Positions 42,469 through 51,999 of a stretch of DNA of 64,000 nucleotides are shown here, one piece after another. The notes under the pieces are model-generated. The model was not told where the DNA came from. It saw only the letters and a program-made list of their open reading frames with translations, and searched no databases. How positions within the stretch are numbered: the first letter of the stretch is position 1; each line of letters begins with the position of its first letter. Source of the DNA: Rhynchopus sp. YZ270_cl-10. Taxonomy: Eukaryota > Euglenozoa > Diplonemea > Diplonemida > Diplonemidae. The translations under genes were made by a program, and so were the position numbers. The stretch is from NCBI GenBank assembly GCA_964035575.1, contig OZ037910.1, forward strand, positions 1,214,001 to 1,278,000, in the 5' to 3' direction.

Positions 42469-42876
42469 GCACACAACCCTCTACCGTCTCCCCCCTCCCT
42501 ACATTTGTTTCGGAGGATTCTCCTTTAATATTTCTGCAATGTGTAAGTACAAAAAATAGCATCCCACATCCCCTTTGGTACAAAACCCCCTTTTAATCAA
42601 TAGGTCTTGCTGTGCATCACAATGGTGTAAAGACCTAGATATGCATCACAACCAACCCTCAGGTCAGTGCAATGACTATCATACTGTATAGCTGGATTTG
42701 AGGTAAAAGAGGTAAAACCCTAGGCAAGCTCGACATATAGGCAGCCGTCCATAAGTAGTGTAGGTAGCAGGGCAAGCTCTTTTTAGCAATCTCTTCACTA
42801 CCACTTCACCTCCTCCATCTCTCTCTCTCCCCCATCACCTCACGTACAGGGAATGTAAGAAGGCGTGTGGCCAAGA

Positions 42877-44286
42877 ATGGCGTCGCCACGTATCATGACT
42901 GGTGTCATGTCGCCGTGCAGAGCAGAAGGCAATGTGCCCGCCTCTGCCCTGTCGCCTCTGCCCACCTCCTCGCAGACACACAAGGCAGTGCGCATCGCTC
43001 TTGCGCCACACACCGTGATCTCGCCGAACATACCCTGCACCTTACCACAGGGCACGCCACACAAGGCTACACCTACAGCACTGCGACAGGGCCTGCTGTC
43101 TCCGTCACAGAAGCCTGCACGCGATTTGATGTCGCCGTTGGATGCCAAGGCACCAAGAGAGGAAGTGCCGAAGGTCAAGCGGGAGAAGTTAGGGGATGCA
43201 GGAGGAGGTGGTGGCAGTGGACGTCTCGACGCAGCACGGAAGGAGCGTCGTCGGAAGTCAGACGTGCCGAAGCGACGGTTCGGCGCAACGCAGTCGGAGG
43301 GTGCGCCTGCACGCTTCGCTACGATGCAGGAGGAGGTGCCGAAGGTGCGGAAGACGAAGGAGAAGACCGCGACACCGACACGCAGGCACACTGATCCGGT
43401 CGCGAAGCCCGCAGGAGGGGGAGGTGGAGGAGGAGGAGGCACACCCAGAAGGACGTCGTCGCCAAAGCAGCGCGAAGCCTCGCCACGTCCCTCGCCTCGT
43501 CGATATACGTGCCCCGTCGCACCCAGCTCCCCTGCAGCGTCCACAGTCATCCGCGAGCTCCACATGAGCACTCCCGTGAAGGGTGCAGGCAAACCCTACT
43601 CCACAGCAAGCATACGCATCGGCACACCAGACGCGGCAGCAGCGTCGCTGCGTGAGACGCTACGCAAGCCGCAGGCGCCAGCAGGAACGGCAAGCCTCGG
43701 CGTGATAGGGCGCACGATCTCAGTGAACGAGCGTGCACAGCTGGAAGTGTACCGCATGCGCATCCTGCAGAAGAAGCTGCACGCAAGCCGTACAGAGCAC
43801 ACACAGTCGCTTGTGGCACAGCTGCGGCAGCTGCAGGCGGACTGCATGCCCACCATACTCGAAGGCGGCAGGGCAGGTGTGGAGTGCACGCAGATGTCGT
43901 GTGCACACGCCATGCAACAGGCCGCAGAGGCTGACGCCTTCGTTGCGTCGGCAAACCAGGTGATGCAGCAGACGCGCGCTGTGCACGAGAAGATCAGCCG
44001 CTTTGTGAAAACACAAAGCAAGTCGACAGCGGTGCTGGGTGCCACAGGTGCTGCAGGGATCCTCTCTGCGGCGAAGGGCATGCTGGACGCCACGGTCGAA
44101 GGCGGGATGTCGGTGTCAGGTGTCGGCAGCACCACGCACGTGGCTGCGCTCACGCAAGGCATCCTCTCAGAAGCGTCACGTCTCCGCCAGTTGTCCTCAG
44201 AACTAAATACTTTGATGAACGAGTCCGGAAGCCACCAAGTACAGCTCCTGCAGGCACAAACTGCACGGGCACGACTGGGTTTGTAG
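42877..44286 (+). CDS. Unknown basic Ser/Pro-rich protein with a helical C-terminal half
   Basis: One exon, 469 aa, family not recognised. The ATG follows CATCACCTCACGTACAG by about 26 nt; the in-frame GTG upstream was not used. Residues 1-250 are Pro, Ser, Thr and Lys-rich with a Gly run (disordered; contains motifs such as SPSQKP and SPRRYT). From about 280 on, long helices are predicted: NERAQLEVYRMRILQKKLHA, CAHAMQQAAEADAFVASANQ, ILSEASRLRQLSSELNTLMN. The pattern (disordered basic head, coiled tail) is common in cytoskeleton-associated proteins, but nothing specific supports that. Confidence 0.65.
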   Translation: MASPRIMTGVMSPCRAEGNVPASALSPLPTSSQTHKAVRIALAPHTVISPNIPCTLPQGTPHKATPTALRQGLLSPSQKPARDLMSPLDAKAPREEVPKVKREKLGDAGGGGGSGRLDAARKERRRKSDVPKRRFGATQSEGAPARFATMQEEVPKVRKTKEKTATPTRRHTDPVAKPAGGGGGGGGGTPRRTSSPKQREASPRPSPRRYTCPVAPSSPAASTVIRELHMSTPVKGAGKPYSTASIRIGTPDAAAASLRETLRKPQAPAGTASLGVIGRTISVNERAQLEVYRMRILQKKLHASRTEHTQSLVAQLRQLQADCMPTILEGGRAGVECTQMSCAHAMQQAAEADAFVASANQVMQQTRAVHEKISRFVKTQSKSTAVLGATGAAGILSAAKGMLDATVEGGMSVSGVGSTTHVAALTQGILSEASRLRQLSSELNTLMNESGSHQVQLLQAQTARARLGL

Positions 44287-44497
44287 AACACTTTCTTTCT
44301 TGTTGTATAAACAACAAACCAATAATTCGTAGAATATTAGGGAGGCTCTCCCCCTTGCCCCCATAGATCCCTCAAGCAACTAGAACAAACCGCCACATGC
44401 ATTTTCCTTTGCCATTGATACTTCCTTTGAGCGCTTCTGCTCCCCCCCCTCCCTTCCAACACCCCAACAGGCATCAACAACAACAAACCTATCAACA

Positions 44498-45119
44498 ATG
44501 GTGAGCTACACAACAGCGATTGTGGCGCCACTGGGTGCGTGGCTGCTGTGGGACGCTGCAGGTATGTTTCTCAGAACTCCAAAGAAAGTGACCAGGCAGG
44601 ATCATCTTCCCAACTTTTCATTAGTTTCCCCTTTACCTACCCTACCCTACTCTCTTCGTTTCCTACAGAATACTACCTCCCAAAAGACATGTACATCCCC
44701 GTTGTGAGCTACTTCCGCCGTGAGTGGGCAAGCAACCCCGAGTCGCAGGGAGTGCACATGAAGCTTCTGGGAGACCTTGCACTCTTCTCAATAGTCGTGT
44801 ACCAATTCTTCAACCAGAGCGTGGAGAACTCGATCCGTGCGGCAACGGGAGACGAGCGTGATGTCATTGAGAAGGGCATGGACGTGGTATGTCAACAACA
44901 CAACTTGGGTTCACGCGAGTGGTTCATTTTAGGACCTTGCAGTGCTCCTCTCTTTGTTTGCATGAGCTCGGCTGAGATGCGTTTTAGCACGTTTCAACTT
45001 GTTTTTGTTTTCTTGTTTATTTTATTCCCACCACTCTACAGATGGCACAAAAAGACTACGAATCGCACGCGAAGTGCATGGAGACACTTCTCGTCAAACA
45101 TAAGATCAGCGCCTTCTAG
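44498..45119 (+). CDS. Small unknown protein, 3 exons, possible membrane protein
   Basis: The exons are 44498-44561, 44669-44886 and 45042-45119, 119 aa. Introns are GTATGT...CTACAG (107 bp) and GTATGT...CTACAG (155 bp), and all junctions keep frame. It begins MVSYTTAIVAPLGAWLLWDA, a hydrophobic N-terminus, and has LLGDLALFSIVVYQFFNQSV in the middle. The tail is charged. I do not recognise the family. Small size, two hydrophobic stretches and a basic C-terminus would suit a subunit of a mitochondrial complex, but that is speculation. Intron 1 contains a partial family 1 repeat and intron 2 a diverged family 2 repeat. Confidence 0.7.
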
Positions 45120-45838
45120 AGACCGCCTTTTGAGTGTCTCTTCATATTTTGGGGGTGTGTGTGCGCACCAGTTTTGCACGGATTTGAAGCGACCAAGCAC
45201 AGTGAGGTCAACTGAACCCCTTTTTTTTCTTGTAGGTTGCCAACAAAGGGGCAACACAGAAGTCCTGTCCCTGTTTTTATTTTTTTATTTTGGCTTCCCT
45301 CCCCCAAAGTCGAAGGGATGAGATAGGGGGGTGCAAGTCTGATGGCTACATCCCCGACAGCTTTTTGTTTGTGTGCATAGCTTTACCTTCAGCGTGGGCC
45401 TTCGCAAAATAAATTGCTCGCTTTTGTTTTTGTTTTTTTCTTTTCAAAGTTTCTTTTCCCCCCCCTCTAAACTTTTTGGGGATGACAGAGGGTTACCTTT
45501 TTGGTAGAACTTGGTCAACTCCCCTCTCACCCCAACCTCCTTAGAACGAACAGTGGTGCAACAAAAAAAAGCCAGAAAAAAAGCAAAACTGTCAAGAAAA
45601 ATATGGTAAAAATAAGAAGCCAAAGCAATAAAAGTCAAGATGACCCAAGAGAAGAAAAAAACAAACAAATCAGAAAAACCCCCCCCACACACACCACACA
45701 AAAAAACCTGGTTATATCGGTTAGAACGAAAACAACAGCACCCCCTCTCTCTCCCTTCTCTTTACCTTCATTTTCCTCTCTCCCCTTTCTCTCCTTATAT
45801 CCTTTCAAAGGGAAGACAACAAAAAACACACACAAAAA
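45120..45838. other. Spacer
   Basis: No gene. A/T runs, then a long pyrimidine tract (CCCCTCTCTCTCCCTTCTC and onwards) ending in AAAG about 25 nt before the WBP4-like start. Confidence 0.5.
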
Positions 45839-47038
45839 ATGGGGGAATATTGGGCAGGTCTAAAGAGGTATCATTGCAAATTCTGCAATGTGTGGATGCA
45901 TGACAATGTGGCTGCGAGGAGTCATCATGAAGCTACACAGACACATAAAGAGAAGGCCCTTGTGTTCATCGAGCGTTCACAGACGCAGGCGTCACGCAAG
46001 AAGCGTGAGGACGATGCGGTGCGCAGGGAGCTCGAAAGAATCACCAAGGCAGCAGAGAGCGCACACTCCGGGAGATCCGCACGCAGCGGCAACCCTACTG
46101 TCTCATCCACACCCTCCGAGAACGCCGGCCCACCACAGCACCATGCTGTCTCCGTCCGTGCCGTGGAGAAGATGATCCACAACCAAGGCGGCGGGTCCTT
46201 CTTCGACGAACTCCATGAACGAGCAGAAGAGGCAGCAAAGAAGGAAAAGGATCCCAAGCCGGCGCCTAAGGAGAACAAGGCGGCACAGCAGGCACCCTCA
46301 GGGCTCAACAGAAAGGAGCGGCGTGCCTTGGCGCTGCTCAAGGAGGGGTCTGCTGGGGAGGTCGGCAGCACACTCCCGCCTATGGAGGACATCTCGCCTG
46401 AGGCCATCACTGCGTTCCTCAAATCCAAGGAGACTGAGGGTGCGAAGGCCAAGGCCCCTGCTGCTGCTGCTGCGGCAGCCTCTGTGCCAACGTTGAGTGT
46501 AGAGCAGCTCCTTCAGATGAAGCGTGAGGTCGCGGCGAACCGCAAAGAGCAAAGCGATAACGCTGTCTCGCGTGCAGTGGCGCAGGAAAAGGAGGCTGTT
46601 GCACCGAAGGCAGCCGGGGCAGAGGTGTTTGGGTTTGGTGAGTGGAGCAAGGCGGAAGTGATAAAGCCGGACTCAGACTCAGATTCAGACTCGGAAGGCG
46701 GAGGGAGACGGAAGATGGTTATCAAAGAGCGTGTTGTGCAGGCAAAGGAGGATGACAGCAGTGAGGAAGACTTTGAAAAGATTCTGAAAGAGGCAAAGAA
46801 CGGCTGGACGGAGACAACGGTGGATAAGGAGGATGCGGAGGACGCTGCTGGCATTGCGGCAGCGGCGGCAAAAGCGGCGAAAGCGGCAGCACCAAAACTT
46901 GCGTTCAAAGCAAAGAAACGAAAGGCAATAGAAATGCCCGACGACGGCGACGAAGACGACAACGAAAACGAAGCAGACAAACCCGCAAAACCCTCTTTCA
47001 TACCAAAAGGGAAGAACGCACGATTCAAGCGGAAGTGA
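45839..47038 (+). CDS. WBP4/FBP21-like spliceosomal protein with U1-type zinc finger
   Basis: One exon, 399 aa. The N-terminus MGEYWAGLKRYHCKFCNVWM followed by DNVAARSHHEATQTHKEK is a matrin/U1C-type C2H2 finger (CKFC, then H-x5-H) in the position and context of WBP4 (FBP21), whose finger starts ADYWKSQPKKFCDYCKCWI. Helical charged sequence follows (ASRKKREDDAVRRELERITK). WW domains, which animal WBP4 carries, are not seen. The C-terminus is acidic and Lys-rich (DDGDEDDNENEADKP) and ends SFIPKGKNARFKRK. WBP4 acts in pre-spliceosome B complexes. The finger call is firm, the orthology moderate. Confidence 0.75.
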   Translation: MGEYWAGLKRYHCKFCNVWMHDNVAARSHHEATQTHKEKALVFIERSQTQASRKKREDDAVRRELERITKAAESAHSGRSARSGNPTVSSTPSENAGPPQHHAVSVRAVEKMIHNQGGGSFFDELHERAEEAAKKEKDPKPAPKENKAAQQAPSGLNRKERRALALLKEGSAGEVGSTLPPMEDISPEAITAFLKSKETEGAKAKAPAAAAAAASVPTLSVEQLLQMKREVAANRKEQSDNAVSRAVAQEKEAVAPKAAGAEVFGFGEWSKAEVIKPDSDSDSDSEGGGRRKMVIKERVVQAKEDDSSEEDFEKILKEAKNGWTETTVDKEDAEDAAGIAAAAAKAAKAAAPKLAFKAKKRKAIEMPDDGDEDDNENEADKPAKPSFIPKGKNARFKRK

Positions 47039-47216
47039 TCCGTTTTTTTTGTTCCGTTTTCTTCTTCTTCTTCTTTTTTGCAACGGGGCAATAACAGCAC
47101 CGCCAGAACAGTCAGCAGACTTTATCTTTTCTTCCACAACCTTTTCCCCAATGAAACCACACCACCCCACAACACAGGTGAGGACTTTAGGGTTCGGGGG
47201 GGTAACTGAACAAAAA

Positions 47217-47544
47217 ATGGGTGCCGGACTTGGCGACTTGATAAAAATATTTGTGTTGTTGATAAACGCAGCAGCGATCCTTTCTGAGAAGAGGTTTCTG
47301 AACAGATGTATGCATACCCCCCCCTCAGGCCTCCCCTTTTGCCCCCCCCTTCACCTTCGTTTGCCATTCAACACCCACATTTCCCTTTACAGATGGACTC
47401 GACTCGACAGCAGAGTCTCTCAGCAGCGAGCCCACCACGCGCGCCAAGGTTGCCAGAACCCTCTCCTCCATCAGGCTGCTCACCACAGCACCGCTTATTG
47501 TCGTGAACGGCATAGTGATGTTGATGGCCCTTGTGTTTGGTTGA
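47217..47544 (+). CDS. Yos1 / IER3IP1-like ER-Golgi transport protein (2 exons)
   Basis: The exons are 47217-47307 and 47393-47544, 80 aa. The intron is GTATGC...TTTACAG, 85 bp, phase 1. The protein matches the family in length (80-85 aa) and order: a first hydrophobic helix (LGDLIKIFVLLINAAAILSE), then KRFLNRYG (family ERFLxxxGW), a soluble loop, then IRLLTTAPLIVVNGIVMLMA ending LVFG (family VPLIxxNxxxIxxLLxFG). Yos1 works with Yip1 and Yif1 in COPII vesicle transport. Neither exon alone is long enough to be noticed as a gene. Confidence 0.88.
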
Positions 47545-48184
47545 TGGACCTATCTTATGTGGCCTGCATCCGCTGAGATGTCCGGTGAGGCATGTGCACG
47601 TTCAACCTCTTGTGTCGAGGGAAAGCCATGGAGACCTCGTAGAGTTGAGATGCTTTGCGCTTTACCTCGCTTCAGGAGTGGTGAGGCGATGTGTGTGGCC
47701 AGGACTCATGCACTTCTTTTCTCGTTTTTTTTTGTACACATGATAGCAATTGCTAGTTTTTTTTTTGAATTTGCCTCGACCCTGTATTGAGAAGAAAGGG
47801 GTCGCATGGGGCAAAAAAGGTAAGGGTAAGGGGGTGGGGTGGGGGGAGGTTCTGGAGTTCTGGGGCGGGAGAAAATGCATTCTCAAGACCAACGCATTTG
47901 TTCCCTATTTTGGGGATGAAAGGGGAGAATCTGAACACCCCTTTCCTCTCTTCTTTTTCTTCTGATGAATCTAATTCACCTCTTTCTTCCAACAATAGAA
48001 GAAACCATCTTCCCCCCCCCGGCCCCCCCCCCCCCCTTCTTTTCAAGCTCTTCTTTAGATCTCCTACCTGCAGAAGCGTTTGAAGACAACCTTTTCCTTT
48101 TTGCATCCGCACATCACCAAATTTATTTTTTCCCCACCCCCCCTTTTCTCCCACCACCCCCTTAAGAAACGTACACCAACGGGG
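47545..48184. other. Spacer with a family 2 repeat directly after the Yos1-like stop
   Basis: A family 2-like repeat at 47559-47610 (CTGCATCCGCTGAGATG, then GTGCACGTTCAACCTC) begins 15 bases after the stop and so is probably 3' UTR. The remainder is G-rich and then C-rich filler with no gene. Confidence 0.5.
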
Positions 48185-48865
48185 ATGGAGACGCCCAACG
48201 GCACTCCTGAGGGAACATCACTGGTTCCCATGGTGGATGTCGCAGACGACGTCCAGGAGCTGGAAGAGCTCTCTCCTGGGGATGGGGAGGTCTCTTTGGA
48301 CAGACGGGGCTCGCTGTCTGAGGACCCAGAGGTAGAGGTGGGTGCGGTTGGGGCTGATGAAGTGGGTGAGCTGGCAGGGGGGCAGCCAGGGCTGCACGGC
48401 GAAGGGCTGCTGCGGGGTGGGGCGGTGGGGGCTGACCACGTGGAGAAGTGGCGTGTTGTGGTGCTGGGGTGTGCGATCCTGCTGTTCTTGCTGAGCTGGG
48501 TTGCGGTCATCGGCTTCCACGCACTGCAGCACCTTCTCAGCATCATTGGCTGCATTGCGATTCTCGTTGTCGTTTCTTCTACAGAGTCTGTGTACCTCCC
48601 TGGCGACCCACGCGCCTGTTGCAACCGAGCAACGTGCTTCCTCTTCTTCTTCACCCTCATCCCCTTCACATGCCTGGGTGACGTCATTGGCCTCGTGTAC
48701 AGCAGAATCACCGAGTCGCAAGGCAACGAAGAGCAGTCCGTCAAGCACTACGGCGCGTACACTCTCTTCATCTCTCTCATCCTCGCCTTTGAGCTCTTCA
48801 CGGTGTTCGCAGGGTACCGCCTGCGGGTGGCTCTGCAGATGTGTGTCAGGCTGCCTGCTGAATAG
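48185..48865 (+). CDS. Unknown multi-pass membrane protein
   Basis: One exon, 226 aa, no family recognised. Residues 1-95 are acidic and polar (EDVDEL-like, Glu and Gly-rich). Then four hydrophobic segments: VVLGCAILLFLLSWVAVIGF, LLSIIGCIAILVVVSS, ATCFLFFFTLIPFTCLGDVI and YTLFISLILAFELFTVFAGY. Short loops contain several Cys (CCNRATC). The four-helix layout with an N-terminal cytosolic tail is seen in many small transport or scaffold proteins, so no function is inferred. ATG 48185 is the first ATG in frame; the longer frame starts in pyrimidine-rich leader. Confidence 0.7.
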   Translation: METPNGTPEGTSLVPMVDVADDVQELEELSPGDGEVSLDRRGSLSEDPEVEVGAVGADEVGELAGGQPGLHGEGLLRGGAVGADHVEKWRVVVLGCAILLFLLSWVAVIGFHALQHLLSIIGCIAILVVVSSTESVYLPGDPRACCNRATCFLFFFTLIPFTCLGDVIGLVYSRITESQGNEEQSVKHYGAYTLFISLILAFELFTVFAGYRLRVALQMCVRLPAE

Positions 48866-49587
48866 CATGGGGATGCTTCCACCGATAACCACGTTTCTTT
48901 GTGACTCCGGTGGCCAGGAAGAACAGACGCAAAAGGGTTTTGCAGGAGGGGAAAGAAGGGTGCCTCACACAATGGTAGTGTGACAGATCCGAAGTCCGAG
49001 TGTTTTTTTTTCTTCCAGAACTTTTAAGTTTTCTCTTTGTACCCTTGAGTTGAGGGCCAGGAGAGGATATCTCTCTTGTATGTGTTAAGTCTTTTCCCCC
49101 CCTCTGATAGTTGCCTCTGTTGATGGTGAGCTCCCCCCCAGTTTGGTATGTATTTCAGTCAGAATGTGTGCATGTTTCAAAAATAAAAACATTTCGCAAG
49201 ATTCCAACAAAAGTTGCTTCGAAGTTCGAACTAGTGAACTAGTAAAAAAATACGCGTGAAAAAGGCACAGCTAAGTCTAAGCTGTATCGCGCAATCACAA
49301 TGTGCACCCGCAGTGTGCCGCTAGAATAGAAAGTGGAGGGCTCAGCACCCACAGAGGAGACGACTACACTGTTTCCCCAACAATTTTTCCAACAAAAGAA
49401 AACACAAAAAAAAAAGGACACAAAAATAGGAACCAAAAGAACAGAAAAAACAGCTTTCTTTCCGATCACTAATACCCTCCTCCCCTCCCCAGGGGTTGTG
49501 ATTTTTTCTCTGCCCAGAGGCCCGGCCCCGGCCCCCAGTTACAGATACCCCTGCACTCCCCTCACACACCTCTCCCAGGCCTATTAC
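48866..49587. other. Spacer with a family 3 repeat
   Basis: No gene. A diverged family 3 copy lies at 49330-49395 (GTGGAGGGCTCAGC, then GACTACACTG and CCAACAATTTTTCC). A CTCTCCCAG acceptor-like site precedes the next ATG by 9 nt. Confidence 0.5.
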
Positions 49588-50307
49588 ATGACAAACGAGC
49601 TCAACGAGCTGGGGACAGGAGCGTTGCTAGCGCTGTACGAGCCACGTGCCTTTGCAGTATCGCGTCGTGGGCGGCGGCGACATAATGTTGTGAAGAAGGG
49701 GTCTGAGGCAACAACGTGGCCGCGAATACTGGGCCGTGAGAAGCGCACTGTGGTGGCTCTGGCGCAGCTGTGGGACGAGGCGGAAGCGGACGCAGAGCAG
49801 GCCAAGGCTGCACTGGCCGTGCCACCACCCCTACAGCACAGCGAACGCAAACCTAGCGCGACGGGTGTGCAGGCAGTACCCACACCGTGCGCAGTGCAGA
49901 CACAGCCCCTCGAGCGCACAGCAGTCGTAGGTGCAGGAGGGCGCGACAGTGTTGCAGACAGCATCCCCGATGAAACATGTCTCGACCTGATGCTTACGCA
50001 TAGGTCCGTGAGCTGCCTCTCCATGCACCAGAGCTCAGAGGTGCCCATGCGTGTCAAATCACAGGCGCGACTGCGGACAGAGTCGAAGGTGAACAAGAAG
50101 GAGGTAAAGGGTCAAGAGGAGCGTGGGTGTGTGCAGGGCATGCATGGCATCGTCCCAGGGCAAGGGGGATTCGTGCCTGCACCGCCCACAGCGTCGCACG
50201 GTCGTCAGTTTGAAAGATCCGACAAAAGGGCGGCAGCAGCTGCGTGTCGACGTTTCGTGGCGTCGTCTCGAGCAGCGCTGTCGTTTTTTCGACATCTTGA
50301 AAGTTGA
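49588..50307 (+). CDS. Unknown basic protein
   Basis: One exon, 239 aa. It starts MTNELNELGTGALLALYEPR, 9 nt after CTCTCCCAG. Arg/Lys-rich segments (VSRRGRRRHNVVKKG, KRAAAAACRRFVASSRAALS) and an Ala-rich helix (DEAEADAEQAKAALAV) are the only features. Family unknown. The upstream in-frame extension is of low complexity and includes a repeat, so it was left out. Composition matches neighbouring genes. Confidence 0.55.
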   Translation: MTNELNELGTGALLALYEPRAFAVSRRGRRRHNVVKKGSEATTWPRILGREKRTVVALAQLWDEAEADAEQAKAALAVPPPLQHSERKPSATGVQAVPTPCAVQTQPLERTAVVGAGGRDSVADSIPDETCLDLMLTHRSVSCLSMHQSSEVPMRVKSQARLRTESKVNKKEVKGQEERGCVQGMHGIVPGQGGFVPAPPTASHGRQFERSDKRAAAAACRRFVASSRAALSFFRHLES

Positions 50308-50589
50308 TTCAGGGTGGAGGGCTAGTAGGGTGCAGCGACGCGTCGGTTTGGATCACCGTTCGAGGTGAAAACCACAAAGAACTGCTTTTTACAGAGCGTT
50401 CTTTTTGTTGACTTTTATTTTGGGTGCCACGAGGTGTTTGCATGTTCACTGTGCCTCATTTTTTTCTTCTCACCCTCCCTCTCAACCGAGAATGGCAAGA
50501 AACCCCTCTGTTTGAACATCTCCCCCCTCTGAGAAACGCAACAAAAATCAACTTTTCCAGGTTGGGATATACATCAAACAACACACACA

Positions 50590-51999
50590 ATGCTGCGTTC
50601 CACCGTTCTTCGCTCGGCAAGGTATGGTAGCCACCCTTTTCAGGCGTCTATGTACAATGTTATCCTTTGTCACCCTACCTCCACCACAGACTCGCCTTCA
50701 ACAAGGTTGAGATGGGGCCAGCAGACCCGATCCTTGGGTTGAACGGAGCCTTCCAGGCAGACACCAACGAGAAGAAGGTGAACCTTGGAGTGGGTGCCTA
50801 CCGTGACGACAACGGCAAGCCGTTCGTGCTTGAGTGCGTGCGTGAGGCGGAAAAGCGTCTCTGCGGCAACCAGGACCACGAGTACGCCGGCATCACCGGT
50901 GTGCCCGCCTTCGTGAAGGCCGCACAGGAGCTGCTCTTCTCCGAATCGGCGACGGCGCTCGCAGAGAAGCGCGTTCTTTCCTCCCAGGCCATCTCCGGAA
51001 CCGGTGCCCTGAGGGTTGCCGCCGACTTCATCGCCCGTTTCTACCCCTTCGAGGGTGAGAAGCAGATCTTCGTGCCCAAGCCGACCTGGGGCAACCACGT
51101 GCCCATCTTCGAGGACGCAGGAGTGAAGATCAAGTACTACTCGTACTACAACCCCGACAACTGTGGCCTCAACTTCGACGCCATGGTTGCTGACATCAAG
51201 GCCATGCCCAAGGGCTCCATCGTGATGCTCCACGCATGCGCACACAACCCCACCGGTGTTGACCCCACCGAGGCGCAGTGGCGCGAGCTCTGCGACCTCG
51301 TGAACGAGTGCGGCCACTACCCCTTCTTCGACTCGGCGTACCAGGGCTTCGCAAGCGGACACCCTGAGATTGACGCGTTCGGTGTGCGCCACTTCCTCGA
51401 GAACGGCCACTCCATGATTGTGACCCAGTCCTTCGCAAAGAACATGGGCCTGTACGGAGAGCGCACCGGCGCACTCCACATTGTCTGCAGCGACGCTGAG
51501 GAGAAGGCACGTGTTGAGTCGCAGCTGAAGATCCTGATCAGACCTATGTACTCGAACCCCCCCATCTACGGTGCACGTATTGTGGCCACCATCCTCAACG
51601 ACGCCGGGCTCAAGGCGAAGTGGGCTGAGGAGGTGAGAGAGATGGCTGACCGCATCATCGGCATGCGCCAGGTATGCAGATGCTGTTCTAGTTTCACACT
51701 GTCACATTTACAACCCCACAGGCACTTACCGCGGAGCTGCTGAAGCTTGGGTCCACAAAGTGCTGGGCTCACATTGAGAAGCAGATCGGAATGTTCTGCT
51801 TCACTGGACTCACCCCCGCACAAGTATGTACAAATGGCATTATGCGAAGACACTTTTCATCTCACCACAACTGCAGGTTAAAGTGGTCGTCGACGAGCAC
51901 CACGTGTACATGACCTCCAACGGAAGAATCTCCATGGCCGGAGTTACCTCCGGAAACGTTGCGCACGTCGCTGAAGCACTTCACGCCGCGACCAAGTGA
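50590..51999 (+). CDS. GOT2: Aspartate aminotransferase, mitochondrial (4 exons)
   Basis: The exons are 50590-50621, 50690-51671, 51722-51823 and 51877-51999, 412 aa. Introns of 68, 50 and 53 bp are GTATG...CAG and keep frame. The first 15 residues [15 protein letters not shown] form a mitochondrial presequence, split by intron 1. The mature part is a textbook class I aminotransferase: [20 protein letters not shown], the GTGALR cofactor loop, [25 protein letters not shown], and [15 protein letters not shown] with the Schiff-base lysine K261. The C-terminal [14 protein letters not shown] carries the Arg that binds the substrate carboxylate. It converts aspartate and 2-oxoglutarate to oxaloacetate and glutamate (malate-aspartate shuttle). 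Length is as usual. Confidence 0.95.

Larger units (their letters stand above)
36981..42876. other. 5.9 kb gene-free region rich in small repeats
   Basis: No intact gene was found. It holds family 2 repeats (37152-37190, 37695-37757, 39086-39124), family 1 repeats (39002-39046, 39531-39575, 39582-39630, 41050-41093 and partial copies at 40033 and 42137), the CAGGG-ended element 41260-41951 and the palindromic element 42313-42468. Around 40700-40960 short coding-like fragments suggest an eroded DNA transposon. Confidence 0.55.
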
